A DNA stretch of 64,000 nt from Anaerovibrio lipolyticus (GTDB lineage: Bacteria; Bacillota; Negativicutes; Selenomonadales; Selenomonadaceae). The position numbers and the translations under genes were made by a program. Under the pieces are notes generated by a model. It was not told where the DNA came from. It ran no database searches and saw nothing but the letters and a program-made list of their open reading frames with translations. Each line of letters opens with the position of its first letter. The stretch's first letter is position 1. The DNA lies in contig NZ_JADYTY010000005.1 of the NCBI RefSeq assembly GCF_021531495.1, forward strand, positions 1-64,000, in the 5' to 3' direction. Shown here piece after piece: positions 44,854 to 53,445 of this stretch.

Positions 44854-46710
44854 TTATTTATTTGATTCAAAGTCATCACGAGTGATGGTGTAGTAACGCA
44901 GAACCCGCAGAATATCCTCGTCTGATGTCAGGGACTCTATATTACTGAAGTCATTGGCACCTATGATTTCCTCTAATTGCTGTTTCTTTGCTGATGATAT
45001 ATTAGATACTCTTCTAAATTCTTCCCACCATTCAGGTTCCAAACCATTCTCCTTATAGTAGAAACGATAGATTATCATAGCCTCTGGCATATACATCCGT
45101 TCCCAAAAACCTTCATCATCCTTGCCGAATGCTTCATCAAAGAAGGATTTTCCTCTGCCTATCTTTCCTTTTGTGGAATTCAATATAGCTTGAACAGAGC
45201 GGATAAACTTTCTGTTCCAATGCTTTCCCAGATAAGTTCTGTCCCTGAAATACTTAGGGTCTTGAATGGGGTGGTACTTCATGGGGAATGAGTATATGCT
45301 AATCCCCAATTCATCACAAAGGTCTACATTCTTCTTCATCCTGTAATACAACTCGATGGGTTTATCCTTAAAGTTATATAAAAGATAGTTCGACAAATGG
45401 GTAATTCCATGTTCAGCAGCCAGCCTCACCGATTTCTCATAGACGTCCCGCAGTTTCCAATGGTCGAAAGCTATACGAAGAGGGCGAACTGGTATCTCTG
45501 CCAGTTTCTTTATATTCTCCTCATTGATGAGCCGCGAGTCAATGCCTTGATTGAAGTCTACATATCTTGCCTTGGGCTTGTTCTTGTATATCTTTTCGAA
45601 TTTAGGGGCAAAGAAATCATCAACTGCCAATATGTTTTCAACCGTCATGGTGTGAATATCATCGAGGTCATTATCGCTCAAGACATCTATGATTTCTTTT
45701 TTGTCATCAATATCGGCGGTTTTCTTTAACAGCAAGTCATATTGCTTTCGCAGACTCTTGATATAAGCGGGGATATTATAGCCATCACGAATATTTTTTA
45801 TCGCTACCGCATAATAATCAGGGGCAATATAATTATTTTCTTTGGTGAATCCCGATTCCTTTATCTCTTCGATGATATTATCGAAGTCGGCTGAAGCCAG
45901 CACATTGTTATCCAGCAACAACAAATTCCTTTTCTCGCCGAATCTTTCTCTGGTATCCTCGATTTTATCCTTGATGGAAATATGAGTCTGATATGTTGGC
46001 TCTAATTTAGGAACTACACAAAAAGCACATTTATTAACGCAACCTCTGGTCATATAGCCATAATAGCCATCATGCTCTGGATACTTGTAGTCGATTTCCT
46101 CCAGTATGGAGTAGTCGAGCGGCAGCTTGTCGATGATAATATCGTTGTCATCCAGCTCACCGCCTTTGTCCAGCAAACCAACGATAGGCTTTATCCCCGT
46201 TTCCTGTTCCATCTCATGTGGCATTACCGACGCAGATATGCCGCCTACAAAAACTTGGTCTGGGTCTTTACAGAATTGCTTATAATAATTTATGGCGTCT
46301 ACGGTTTTAGCCCAATAGAAGGTAAAGAGCGTTGTAACGCATACTCTGTCCCATTGCGGGTTTTTCAAATACATCTTGTTATGATAATACCTGCGATATG
46401 ATTCTAAGGTCTTCTTTACCAAAGGCGTGTATGATAAATCATATAAAGTTTCTAGTAATTCTCGACTCCCTTTCCTTAGGTATAAGGCTATGTCATCCCA
46501 ATGAGCGTTCCAATTAACTGTCCTGTCATTGTTATAAAGCGTTGATATGGTCAGTTTCATTGTCTCGTTGACAGCAAAATCAACGTCATTCCCTTTATAA
46601 AAAGTAACCTCGTCACCCAATCTGCGGTGGTATGTTGCCAGCTTCATCAAGCTCATAGGGGGATATTTGTTTTTGTAGTTAGGTTCAATCAGTAATACTT
46701 TACGAGACAT
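44854..46710 (-). CDS. B12-domain-like radical SAM protein of the island operon
   Basis: The 618-aa protein starts KVLLIEPNYKNKYPPMSLMK, like the Rossmann domain of B12-binding radical SAM enzymes, but I see no DxHxxG cobalamin motif. VFVGGISASVMPHE closes that domain. The 4Fe-4S motif is C224, C228, C231 (RGCVNKCAFC). The C-terminal 180 residues are charged and helical. Its start overlaps the GHKL gene by 11 bases, so it is translated with it. It could modify a nucleic acid, a protein or a small molecule; nothing in the sequence decides this. It is the last gene of the operon. Confidence 0.83.
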   Translation of the reverse strand: MSRKVLLIEPNYKNKYPPMSLMKLATYHRRLGDEVTFYKGNDVDFAVNETMKLTISTLYNNDRTVNWNAHWDDIALYLRKGSRELLETLYDLSYTPLVKKTLESYRRYYHNKMYLKNPQWDRVCVTTLFTFYWAKTVDAINYYKQFCKDPDQVFVGGISASVMPHEMEQETGIKPIVGLLDKGGELDDNDIIIDKLPLDYSILEEIDYKYPEHDGYYGYMTRGCVNKCAFCVVPKLEPTYQTHISIKDKIEDTRERFGEKRNLLLLDNNVLASADFDNIIEEIKESGFTKENNYIAPDYYAVAIKNIRDGYNIPAYIKSLRKQYDLLLKKTADIDDKKEIIDVLSDNDLDDIHTMTVENILAVDDFFAPKFEKIYKNKPKARYVDFNQGIDSRLINEENIKKLAEIPVRPLRIAFDHWKLRDVYEKSVRLAAEHGITHLSNYLLYNFKDKPIELYYRMKKNVDLCDELGISIYSFPMKYHPIQDPKYFRDRTYLGKHWNRKFIRSVQAILNSTKGKIGRGKSFFDEAFGKDDEGFWERMYMPEAMIIYRFYYKENGLEPEWWEEFRRVSNISSAKKQQLEEIIGANDFSNIESLTSDEDILRVLRYYTITRDDFESNK

Positions 46711-48379
46711 TATTCTTTTTCAGTTCCTCCTGAATTCTTTGTATCAAAGAATCGGCTTCATCAAAAATCATATTTTTGTGGATAACATCATATATCTTGG
46801 AAACTAATTTCCGTTCGCTTTTGTTCAAATTGCTGAGTTCATCCACCAGAAGTTTCGGCTTCTTTTTTGTTTTGTCGAGTGGTTTATGCTCTACTTTTGG
46901 CTTTTCCTTATCCTTCTTGGAATCTGGCTCTTCAATAATAGGAACGTCCTTCTCCAGCCGTTCTTTCACTTTTTCTAAGTCTATTTTGCGTTCATCTGTA
47001 ACTGTTTTTACCAGTTTGGAAAGAGCGGATACGTCCGACTGCTTGGACTTGTTCTCTATGCGGACAATATCCTTGATTGCCTTTTCCGCTTTCTCTTTTG
47101 CATTTACCAATTCTTTTTTTAATTTGGTTTCTTCGGTAGATGAAGAGAATCCCTTTTTCTTTTTCTCATTGACCTTTTTCTGTAGCTCACTGTATTTTTC
47201 CAGCTTATCATAACCGCTGTTAATTGTACTGCCATCTTTATATAGCCCGTCCAAATTATCAGCAATGTACTTTCGTAAAGCATATTCAAGGTCTTTGACC
47301 TCATTGCTCTCGTTGAAGTAGTCCCTTCGAGCATTAGGGCGGAGGTTTTTATTGGCTATTGTATGGACTTCACCTATAAAATAGCCATTGCCACGAGGCT
47401 CCTTGAAAAACTTGGGACTTTCCGATAATGTTTCCCTGTTGCCGATGAGGATATTGAACTGGCGTAGTCTCAGCCCCCGCATTGGATTGCCGACTGCATT
47501 TATTTGGGCCTTGAATGAAGAAATGGCATACCATATCCATGCGATAGGCTGACCATTATCATCTCTGATAATGTCCGCATGAATACCATTCAGGGTGTCA
47601 ACCTGAGTTTTATGCCCATTATTCACTTTGTAGATGTGATTGGTATAATTCTTTCTGATTTCTATTAAATCGCCGTCATCATGTCTGATAAATACCTTGT
47701 ATGTGTTTATAGGGGGGATTTCGTCTGCATGTTCTTTTACGAATCGTTCAATGTCTGGTCTGAACCAGAATGGTTCAGTATAATCGACAGGTGCAACCTC
47801 GGATATGTATTGGCTCACATCGTCCTCGTCGAGCAGCCTGTCATTTTCAGCATTGATTCCCAGCATTTCTACCCTAAAGAAATGCTTATCCTTGTCGCAA
47901 GGCGTTTCTTCATAGCTAATAATCTTATCCAAAACCTGTTCCGCAGTATCATGGTTTGAAGAATCTCCTATGATAGCCCTAAGTCTTGTCGCGTCCCAAA
48001 TCATCGTTGTCTGTGTAGGTTCGCCATAATAGGAGGTGACAAATCGCAGCTCTTTGCAGTAGCCAATGCCACCCAAGCGTCCAATCCCTCGGAATCCCTT
48101 GGACTCTCCTTGGATTTTCTCGGAATCAGCCACATTAGCTAGACGTTTCTCAATTTCGTTGGCAGGGATACCATTCGCATTATCTTCGATGAAGATGTTC
48201 CTATGCTTCTTATCTAATTGGATAACAATATGCAAATCTTCGTCTGGGAAAGACTGGTTGTTTGTTGCAATATCAATCTGGTCAGAAGAGTTCTGTATAT
48301 ATTCCCGATATACAATGCGGGAATCGTCATACATGGCCTGAGTCAAATTCTCAAGCACATTTTTTCCTATCTTTGCCAT
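46700..48379 (-). CDS. GHKL ATPase, Hsp90/MutL/MORC-like
   Basis: This protein of about 559 aa shows the three Bergerat-fold boxes. The N box is E26-N30 in YREYIQNSSDQ, the G1 box is DNANG (66-70) in FIEDNANGIP, and the G2 box is GFRGIGRLGG (95-104). A middle transducer-like domain follows to about residue 370 and contains a conserved-looking NPMRGLRLRQFNI. The C-terminal 170 residues are highly charged coiled coil with Lys/Glu-rich stretches. Such ATPases dimerise on ATP like clamps around DNA. I start at ATG 48379; GTG at 48385 is possible. It is co-expressed with HerA- and NurA-like proteins. Confidence 0.87.
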   Translation of the reverse strand: MAKIGKNVLENLTQAMYDDSRIVYREYIQNSSDQIDIATNNQSFPDEDLHIVIQLDKKHRNIFIEDNANGIPANEIEKRLANVADSEKIQGESKGFRGIGRLGGIGYCKELRFVTSYYGEPTQTTMIWDATRLRAIIGDSSNHDTAEQVLDKIISYEETPCDKDKHFFRVEMLGINAENDRLLDEDDVSQYISEVAPVDYTEPFWFRPDIERFVKEHADEIPPINTYKVFIRHDDGDLIEIRKNYTNHIYKVNNGHKTQVDTLNGIHADIIRDDNGQPIAWIWYAISSFKAQINAVGNPMRGLRLRQFNILIGNRETLSESPKFFKEPRGNGYFIGEVHTIANKNLRPNARRDYFNESNEVKDLEYALRKYIADNLDGLYKDGSTINSGYDKLEKYSELQKKVNEKKKKGFSSSTEETKLKKELVNAKEKAEKAIKDIVRIENKSKQSDVSALSKLVKTVTDERKIDLEKVKERLEKDVPIIEEPDSKKDKEKPKVEHKPLDKTKKKPKLLVDELSNLNKSERKLVSKIYDVIHKNMIFDEADSLIQRIQEELKKNNVS

Positions 48380-48393
48380 GCTCACACATCCTG

Positions 48394-50091
48394 TTACTTA
48401 AATTGTCTATAAATCGGTAAGGGGAACTTTATATGCAGCAACGAGTTGAAGCTGAAGCTCTGCACTATATATTCGCCTGGTTTAAGCCTTGTCATCATGC
48501 TCTGATAAACCTTGGGAATATATTTATAGTTCGTCTTCGATACTTCGATGGCATTGGTGCGTCCATAAGCAAATGCGGCACAGTTGCCTGTTACCCTTGT
48601 ATGGATAGCACTCATAAACTGTTCTGCTCCGAACAGAACCACACCCAAGGAGCGACCACGCTCAGCTATATCCAAAATTTGACGGATAATCGGGGAGTTC
48701 TTAGGGGTCTCCGTAGAAGCGTACTTATTCAACTCGTCTATGAAGATAATGATTCTAGACGGGGGCTTACGTCCATCTTCAAAAACATCTGTTTTTTCTC
48801 CCAACTGGTAGTCCATTATCTCCCGAACCGTGTTACCGAAAACAAAAGCCTGCATATTGGAGTCGAGCTTTGCCATGTCTACGACATATACATCGTTCGC
48901 CTTGATTTTCTGGATTTTGTCAGCTATACGAACCTCGTTATCGTCTTCGTGTACAGCACCAAACAAGCAGTTATGGGAGATGGACTTCTTTATCATGCGG
49001 GCAAACTTACGCCAGCTCATCACAGGAATCTCCTTGTCTTTGCTGACGTTGCCAGCCTTTCCCATCTCCTCAATAACCGCAATGAAGCGGTTCCATTCCG
49101 TGATGCTGCCGAATTTCCCCTGACCACTGACAATGTAGTTGATGATGGCGTCCATCGTCTGATTCGGGTCATCAATATTGGCGAACATCAAATCAAGATT
49201 CTGTTTGTCCTTCTCGAAGTCGAATTTGTACTCAAAGGCTTTATTCTTCGATTTCTGCTTGCTGAACAGGTCTTTATCCACATGGCTGTTCTTGGTTTTG
49301 TTATTGGAAGCGGGGTACAGGTAGGTCACGTTCTGGAATGGTTTGGTGGTCAGCCCCAAGTCCTCATACTCCTTCAAGACAGCTTTCCTTTTGTCGTCCT
49401 TGTTCTCGAAATCATTCATCTCGTCTATAGCCAGCAAATCCTTGCCTTTGACATTGAAGACGACAAAGGCAACGCCATCATCGTATTCATTTTCGGCTTG
49501 TTCTTCGGCCTGCTTTATATACTTGTCCTGTATGGACTTCAACAGGAACATAGCATAAGAAGTCTTGGCTGCCAAGCCAGAAATACCCGAAATATTAAGA
49601 TGTGCTCCCTCTGGGCCAATCAGGAAATCGGAATTGATATTTACAGGCATGGTTATCTTTTCCCCAGCGTCCTCGTACATTTCAAGGAAACCGCAGCATA
49701 CGGGGTTCTTTATATTATCCAGTCCCAGTGCCTTTTCTACTTCCTCTCTGGAGGCCAGATATACCTTGGTGTTGCTCAATACTGGAGAATCAATATGCTT
49801 TGTATTTCCTACAACCTTTGCTTTCACGCAGTTCATGCCAATCCTGAAGGTAGTATCTTCTATTTCAGCGTCCCCGAAATCGTTGGAGATAAAGCTGGAC
49901 AGGAAACTCGCAGAATCCGTAATATGGGATATTTCTTCGACAACACCAAAGGTGGTACTATTGTTCAAGTGGTCTACCTTGACCACATCAAAGGGATGCA
50001 GTATCATCTCTGGTTGCGTCCAAAAATAGAAAGTATCAATAGTCGTAGGAACTTTCTCTGTCGCTATGACTTTTCCGATTGATTCTGGCAT
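48394..50091 (-). CDS. HerA-like hexameric ATPase
   Basis: The 565-aa protein has a beta-rich HAS-barrel-like N-terminus (residues ~1-115), a degenerate P-loop GISGLAAKTS (169-178, Ala where the last Gly is usual), a clear Walker B IIIFIDEL and a C-terminal AERGRSLGVVLFGAEQ segment typical of FtsK-HerA ATPases. HerA hexamers pump DNA for the nuclease NurA, whose gene is directly upstream. The start at ATG 50091 is set by AAGGAG eight bases upstream, which overlaps the nurA-like stop region. An antisense frame of 549 codons runs across it but is only a shadow. Confidence 0.87.
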   Translation of the reverse strand: MPESIGKVIATEKVPTTIDTFYFWTQPEMILHPFDVVKVDHLNNSTTFGVVEEISHITDSASFLSSFISNDFGDAEIEDTTFRIGMNCVKAKVVGNTKHIDSPVLSNTKVYLASREEVEKALGLDNIKNPVCCGFLEMYEDAGEKITMPVNINSDFLIGPEGAHLNISGISGLAAKTSYAMFLLKSIQDKYIKQAEEQAENEYDDGVAFVVFNVKGKDLLAIDEMNDFENKDDKRKAVLKEYEDLGLTTKPFQNVTYLYPASNNKTKNSHVDKDLFSKQKSKNKAFEYKFDFEKDKQNLDLMFANIDDPNQTMDAIINYIVSGQGKFGSITEWNRFIAVIEEMGKAGNVSKDKEIPVMSWRKFARMIKKSISHNCLFGAVHEDDNEVRIADKIQKIKANDVYVVDMAKLDSNMQAFVFGNTVREIMDYQLGEKTDVFEDGRKPPSRIIIFIDELNKYASTETPKNSPIIRQILDIAERGRSLGVVLFGAEQFMSAIHTRVTGNCAAFAYGRTNAIEVSKTNYKYIPKVYQSMMTRLKPGEYIVQSFSFNSLLHIKFPLPIYRQFK

Positions 50092-50103
50092 TTCCAACAC
50101 TCC

Positions 50104-51276
50104 TTAAAACAGGCTTAAAAATAAGCCGTTGCTCATATATTTGCTCTTAGCATAGGTTTCTGTTACATATATGGGGTATAAGTGGTTTGCCCATCGACTG
50201 TCATTTCCATAGCATACAGGATTGGCTTCCTTCAGCAAGAAAGCTGACAGCATATCAATCAGGTCGGTGCTCACCCCATGCTTGACCTCATTCTCCTGTA
50301 TGAGTTTTTCGATTTTGATAATCCCATCAAAAACATTGTGCGTGTATTTACTGTCCCTTATTCGCAAGTACCATACACAAAACGAGACGCCTTCACCCGA
50401 AATCTTTGATTCATAGCAATATGCTGGAGTACGCTCATTTTTCCGTAATCCAGCTATTATGCTTGAATTAGTGCCGCCACCCTTTACATAGCACTTGGTC
50501 GGGTTGAATGATTTCGAGACGCCTATTACATATTGGTAATAATGCTTCATCTTAGCTTCGGACAGGTTCATGCTGTGATTTTCAACAGCCTTATATTCCA
50601 GAGAGCCATCCTTTATGAGATATGCTCCTGCTTTGACCTTGTTCGCTTTGACCAGACTGATAACGGCGTTCTTTTCCTGCTCTATCATGTAATCTTGGAT
50701 TTTTGCGATACCCTTGCTCTCATACTTGGCGTCCAAGTCGAGATTATAGGGGATTATATCGTCTATGGATAAATTTTCGTTTTTGAATTTCTTTCGTGCT
50801 ACGACCAATTTTTCGCTTTTGTTTATTTTGTCCCTCAGCTTGAGAGCGTCATCAATCTTATCGAATTCAGATGGCAATGCACTATTAGGGACGGACATAA
50901 CCAGTTTGCGGTCAAAGAACTCCTGCTGCATCTTCTTTCCGTCACGACGGCAGCAACTAATTCCCACCTGTCCAGCCAGTATGGGATATACATTCTTCCC
51001 CAAAGACATATCATCGACTTTGTAGGTATGTCTCGACCCGTCCAGAAAATATTTGAACCATGATTCCTGACCTGCCAATTTCTGTTTGGTGGCAGTCAGG
51101 TCTCTGGGCTTAGTGAAATGTTCAGTTTCCCCGTACTCTTTCCAGTTCACCTCTTGGTCGGCGTCATACTCTATGACGGAGTTGTTTGCCGTATCATAGC
51201 AGAATTTATGTGACTGATACCTTTTACCGTGTAATTTCTTGGTAGCTTGCTCAAGCGTATCCATTATGCCATCCAT
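50104..51276 (-). CDS. NurA-domain nuclease
   Basis: This 390-aa protein has the pattern of NurA nucleases: FLDGSRHTYK with D79 at the start of the fold, RKLVMSVPN, a second acidic motif AYLIKDGSLEYK, then YVIGVSKSFNP with a conserved-type lysine, and RWANHLYPIYVTETYAKSK near the end. NurA is an Mn-dependent end-processing nuclease loaded by HerA. AGGAGG eight bases upstream fixes the start. It is the first large gene of the operon, followed by the HerA-like gene with 12 bases between stop and start. The overall match is by motif order only, so the domain call is good but not certain. Confidence 0.78.
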   Translation of the reverse strand: MDGIMDTLEQATKKLHGKRYQSHKFCYDTANNSVIEYDADQEVNWKEYGETEHFTKPRDLTATKQKLAGQESWFKYFLDGSRHTYKVDDMSLGKNVYPILAGQVGISCCRRDGKKMQQEFFDRKLVMSVPNSALPSEFDKIDDALKLRDKINKSEKLVVARKKFKNENLSIDDIIPYNLDLDAKYESKGIAKIQDYMIEQEKNAVISLVKANKVKAGAYLIKDGSLEYKAVENHSMNLSEAKMKHYYQYVIGVSKSFNPTKCYVKGGGTNSSIIAGLRKNERTPAYCYESKISGEGVSFCVWYLRIRDSKYTHNVFDGIIKIEKLIQENEVKHGVSTDLIDMLSAFLLKEANPVCYGNDSRWANHLYPIYVTETYAKSKYMSNGLFLSLF

Positions 51277-51377
51277 AAAGGCACCCTCCTTTGACTTCTG
51301 AGAAATCGCGATACTCTGACTTTCATGGCCTTACTCAGGCAGGCTCGGAATCCTGACCAATGACCACATTCAGTACC

Positions 51378-51465
51378 GCCTTCTTCAGCCTGATGCCCAG
51401 CCCCTCTGCACAGAGAGCAGGGCGATGACATCATGGTTCGAGTGGTATTCTCCATATTCCGTCAT
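51378..51465 (-). CDS. short ORF after XRE gene, apparently frameshifted
   Basis: An ATG overlapping the XRE stop (ATATGACGG) opens MTEYGEYHSNHDVIALLSVQ and ends after 26 codons. If one G is added to the run AGGGG, the frame continues as GLGIRLKKAVLNVVIGQDSEPA to a TGA, giving a product of about 44 residues. I cannot tell a real deletion from a sequencing slip. Function unknown; the overlap with the regulator gene suggests it is or was translated. Confidence 0.4.
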
Positions 51466-51671
51466 ATAGTTTCTCCATTACTTAAAACAAACTCTCTTCG
51501 GAATGTTGTCCCCGTGACCTTAGCAATACGCTCCATGTCAACAACCGAGAAGGACTCTCTCTGCATTTTCCCGTTGAAATTCTGTGGTGATGTCCCGAGA
51601 CGCCGTGCCAGCTCAGATACGCTTATGTTGTTCCTGACGCACAGAATCTTTATCTGTTCGGAGATTGTCAT
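51462..51671 (-). CDS. XRE-family HTH regulator
   Basis: The 69-aa protein is a single Cro/CI-type helix-turn-helix (NNISVSELARRLGTSPQNFNGKMQRESF) with a short C-terminal extension. It is the first gene of the island operon. A consensus promoter with an inside dyad lies 38-66 bases upstream, so it most likely represses its own operon. The small size and the leading position are like the control proteins of restriction-modification and other defence loci. Confidence 0.85.
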   Translation of the reverse strand: MTISEQIKILCVRNNISVSELARRLGTSPQNFNGKMQRESFSVVDMERIAKVTGTTFRREFVLSNGETI

Positions 51672-51708
51672 AATGGTACTCCTTTTAATCCTAAATATTT
51701 ATGTTTCA

Positions 51709-51737
51709 ATTATAAACTCTGGGATTTATAGTGTCAA
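51709..51737 (-). promoter_or_regulatory. consensus promoter with internal dyad (island operon)
   Basis: On the minus strand TTGACA (51732-51737), exactly 17 bases, TATAAT (51709-51714): a perfect sigma-A consensus. The spacer and part of the -10 hold the dyad TATAAA-8-TTTATA (51711-51730), a likely operator for the XRE protein encoded just downstream. Confidence 0.85.
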
Positions 51738-51810
51738 TCACGCCTTCATCAAGTCGCTGTGCCTAAATGGCTTTTGCTTTCCTCGTTGAATGTCCTCTGC
51801 ATACATACAA

Positions 51811-51844
51811 CAAAAAAGCCCCCTCCAAAAATGAAGAGGGGACT
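51811..51844 (-). terminator. terminator shielding the island operon
   Basis: On the minus strand CCCCTC-10-GAGGGG is followed by GC and six Ts. It stands between the right island end and the operon promoter, where it stops transcripts entering from the flanking gene. Confidence 0.8.
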
Positions 51845-51859
51845 AATTTGACGATTTGG

Positions 51860-51894
51860 GCTTAACTTAATAACATTGAGGCAATCCCCGCTGT
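51860..51894. repeat. right end of island with second 17-base direct repeat
   Basis: CTTAACTTAAT (about 51861-51871) is the inverse of the ATTAAGTTAAG motif at the left end. It is followed by the second GAGGCAATCCCCGCTGT (51878-51894), then TTTTTTT from the original terminator. Confidence 0.8.
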
Positions 51895-52237
51895 TTTTTT
51901 ATTGCCCTTATTTGCAAAGCTGCATTTTGCGCTGGGTAAAGGTAACAGGCTGCAGTTTAGCAGTCTCTGCCAGCTCCAAGGCTATTTGGAAATTCATGCC
52001 GATATTCTGAGCTGTATGAGCATCAGAGCCAAGAGATACATACCGTCCTCCCAGAGCATAATAACGCTGATAGATAGGCAGCAGCTTCTCCGCTGCCTCC
52101 TTGTCCCCCAGACGGCGGGTATTCAATTCCATAATCGTATCAGTTTCCAAGGCTGTTCTCAGCACAGCATCCACTTCCTCATGGAATTGACCATAGATGA
52201 TATTCTTGTCCTCATAAGGAGCATAACGGCAGATATA

Positions 52238-52340
52238 CTGAACCTCCCACGACTAAAGTCGCGGGGTTCCCAGCCAAGAATCCATTAGGATTCAGATACA
52301 CTGGGCTATCCCCGTAGTTCCTACGGTTCTTGTATATGTT
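52238..52340 (-). ncRNA. TnpB omega/reRNA scaffold
   Basis: From the end of tnpB to the right element end the minus strand folds compactly. CCGTAG-GAA-CTACGG is followed by GGGG...CCCC plus CCCAG...CTGGG enclosing GAATCC-TAAT-GGATTC, and then the terminal CCCGCGAC-TTTA-GTCGTGGG. This is where TnpB guide RNAs are processed from. The guide would be the host bases just past the end (52237 downward). Confidence 0.75.
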
Positions 52341-53445
52341 ATAATCCAACTATTCGGAGTCCTTCATTTAGAATATTTATAGCTGCATTTACATCCCTAT
52401 CATGGACAGTTCCGCATTGCGGACAAGCCCATTTTCGCACTGACAAATCCTTGGTTTCAGAATGTTTATGACCACAACAGTTACAAATTTGGCTTGATGG
52501 AAAGAACTTGTCTATTTTGACAATCTTCCTCCCATACCATTCTGCCTTGTAGCTAAGCATCCTGACAAACTCAGACCATGAAACATCCGAAATCGCCTGT
52601 GCCAGCTTATGGTTCTTGACCATATTCTTGACCTGCAAATCTTCAAGGCATATCATATCATTGTTTCTTATCAGCTCTGTAGACAGCTTCTGCAAAAAAT
52701 CCCTTCTCTGATTGGTAATCTTTGCATACAATCTTGCTACCTTGATTCTAGCCTTGTTCCTGTTTGAGCTGCCCTTTGTTTTTCGGGACAGGCTCTTTTG
52801 CAAAAACTTTAACCGTTTCAAGTATTTAGCCAAATATTTAGGATTTGCATACTTCGTGCCGTCAGAGGCTATGGCAAACTCCTTCAGTCCTAGGTCTATG
52901 CCGACATTGTGATTTACTGTCTCTAAGGCTACCATGGGGACATCAGTACAACAGATGGAAACATAATATTTGCCATCTGGCTCTCGCGAAACTGTCGCAT
53001 TGAGAATCCTGCCTTCAAGGTGCGTTCGCTTGTCCTTTATCTTGACCTTGCCCAGCTTGGGAAGCTGAATCTTCTTCACCAAGAACTTGATATTTCCATT
53101 CGTGTAGCTTGTGCGATAGGACTTGTGCCTATCGTGCTTGCTCTTAAACTTTGGAAAGCCAGCTTCGGGGCGAGCAAAAAAATTCTTGTACGCTACATCC
53201 AAATCCTTTAAGGACTTTTGCAAGGCATCCTTGTCAGGTTCTTTTAGCCATGTAAGTTCCTGCTTTAGGACTGTAAGCTCCTTGGAGCATTGATTGTATG
53301 ACATACTGGATTTATCCTGCTTGTACAGCTCAATCCTCTTAGCAAGAAAATAATTATAGATGTATCTAGTGCAACCAAAGGTCTTTTGCAATAAAACCTG
53401 TTGAGTCTTATTCGGATATATTCTAAATTTAAATGCCTTTTCCAT
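52339..53445 (-). CDS. tnpB: RNA-guided nuclease TnpB
   Basis: The start at 53445 ([16 protein letters not shown]) is set by AGAAGTGA and gives 368 aa. The RuvC residues are present: D184 in [10 protein letters not shown]268 in ICLEDLQV and D351 in [12 protein letters not shown]. The zinc ribbon CNCC...CPQC (about 321-344) is intact. Thus TnpB looks active. With the adjacent guide RNA it cuts DNA that has TTGAT followed by the guide match, which favours keeping the element in its donor site. No disruption is seen. Confidence 0.95.
   Translation of the reverse strand: MEKAFKFRIYPNKTQQVLLQKTFGCTRYIYNYFLAKRIELYKQDKSSMSYNQCSKELTVLKQELTWLKEPDKDALQKSLKDLDVAYKNFFARPEAGFPKFKSKHDRHKSYRTSYTNGNIKFLVKKIQLPKLGKVKIKDKRTHLEGRILNATVSREPDGKYYVSICCTDVPMVALETVNHNVGIDLGLKEFAIASDGTKYANPKYLAKYLKRLKFLQKSLSRKTKGSSNRNKARIKVARLYAKITNQRRDFLQKLSTELIRNNDMICLEDLQVKNMVKNHKLAQAISDVSWSEFVRMLSYKAEWYGRKIVKIDKFFPSSQICNCCGHKHSETKDLSVRKWACPQCGTVHDRDVNAAINILNEGLRIVGL

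Noticed and set aside
48433-50082. 549-codon open frame on the plus strand opposite the HerA-like gene
   Set aside because: It is exactly antisense to a gene with clear ATPase motifs and operon context, has no ribosome site, and its translation resembles no protein family.
51264-51455. 63-codon frame between XRE and NurA genes
   Set aside because: It reads across the NurA ribosome site in another frame; the frame overlapping the XRE stop is the better candidate.
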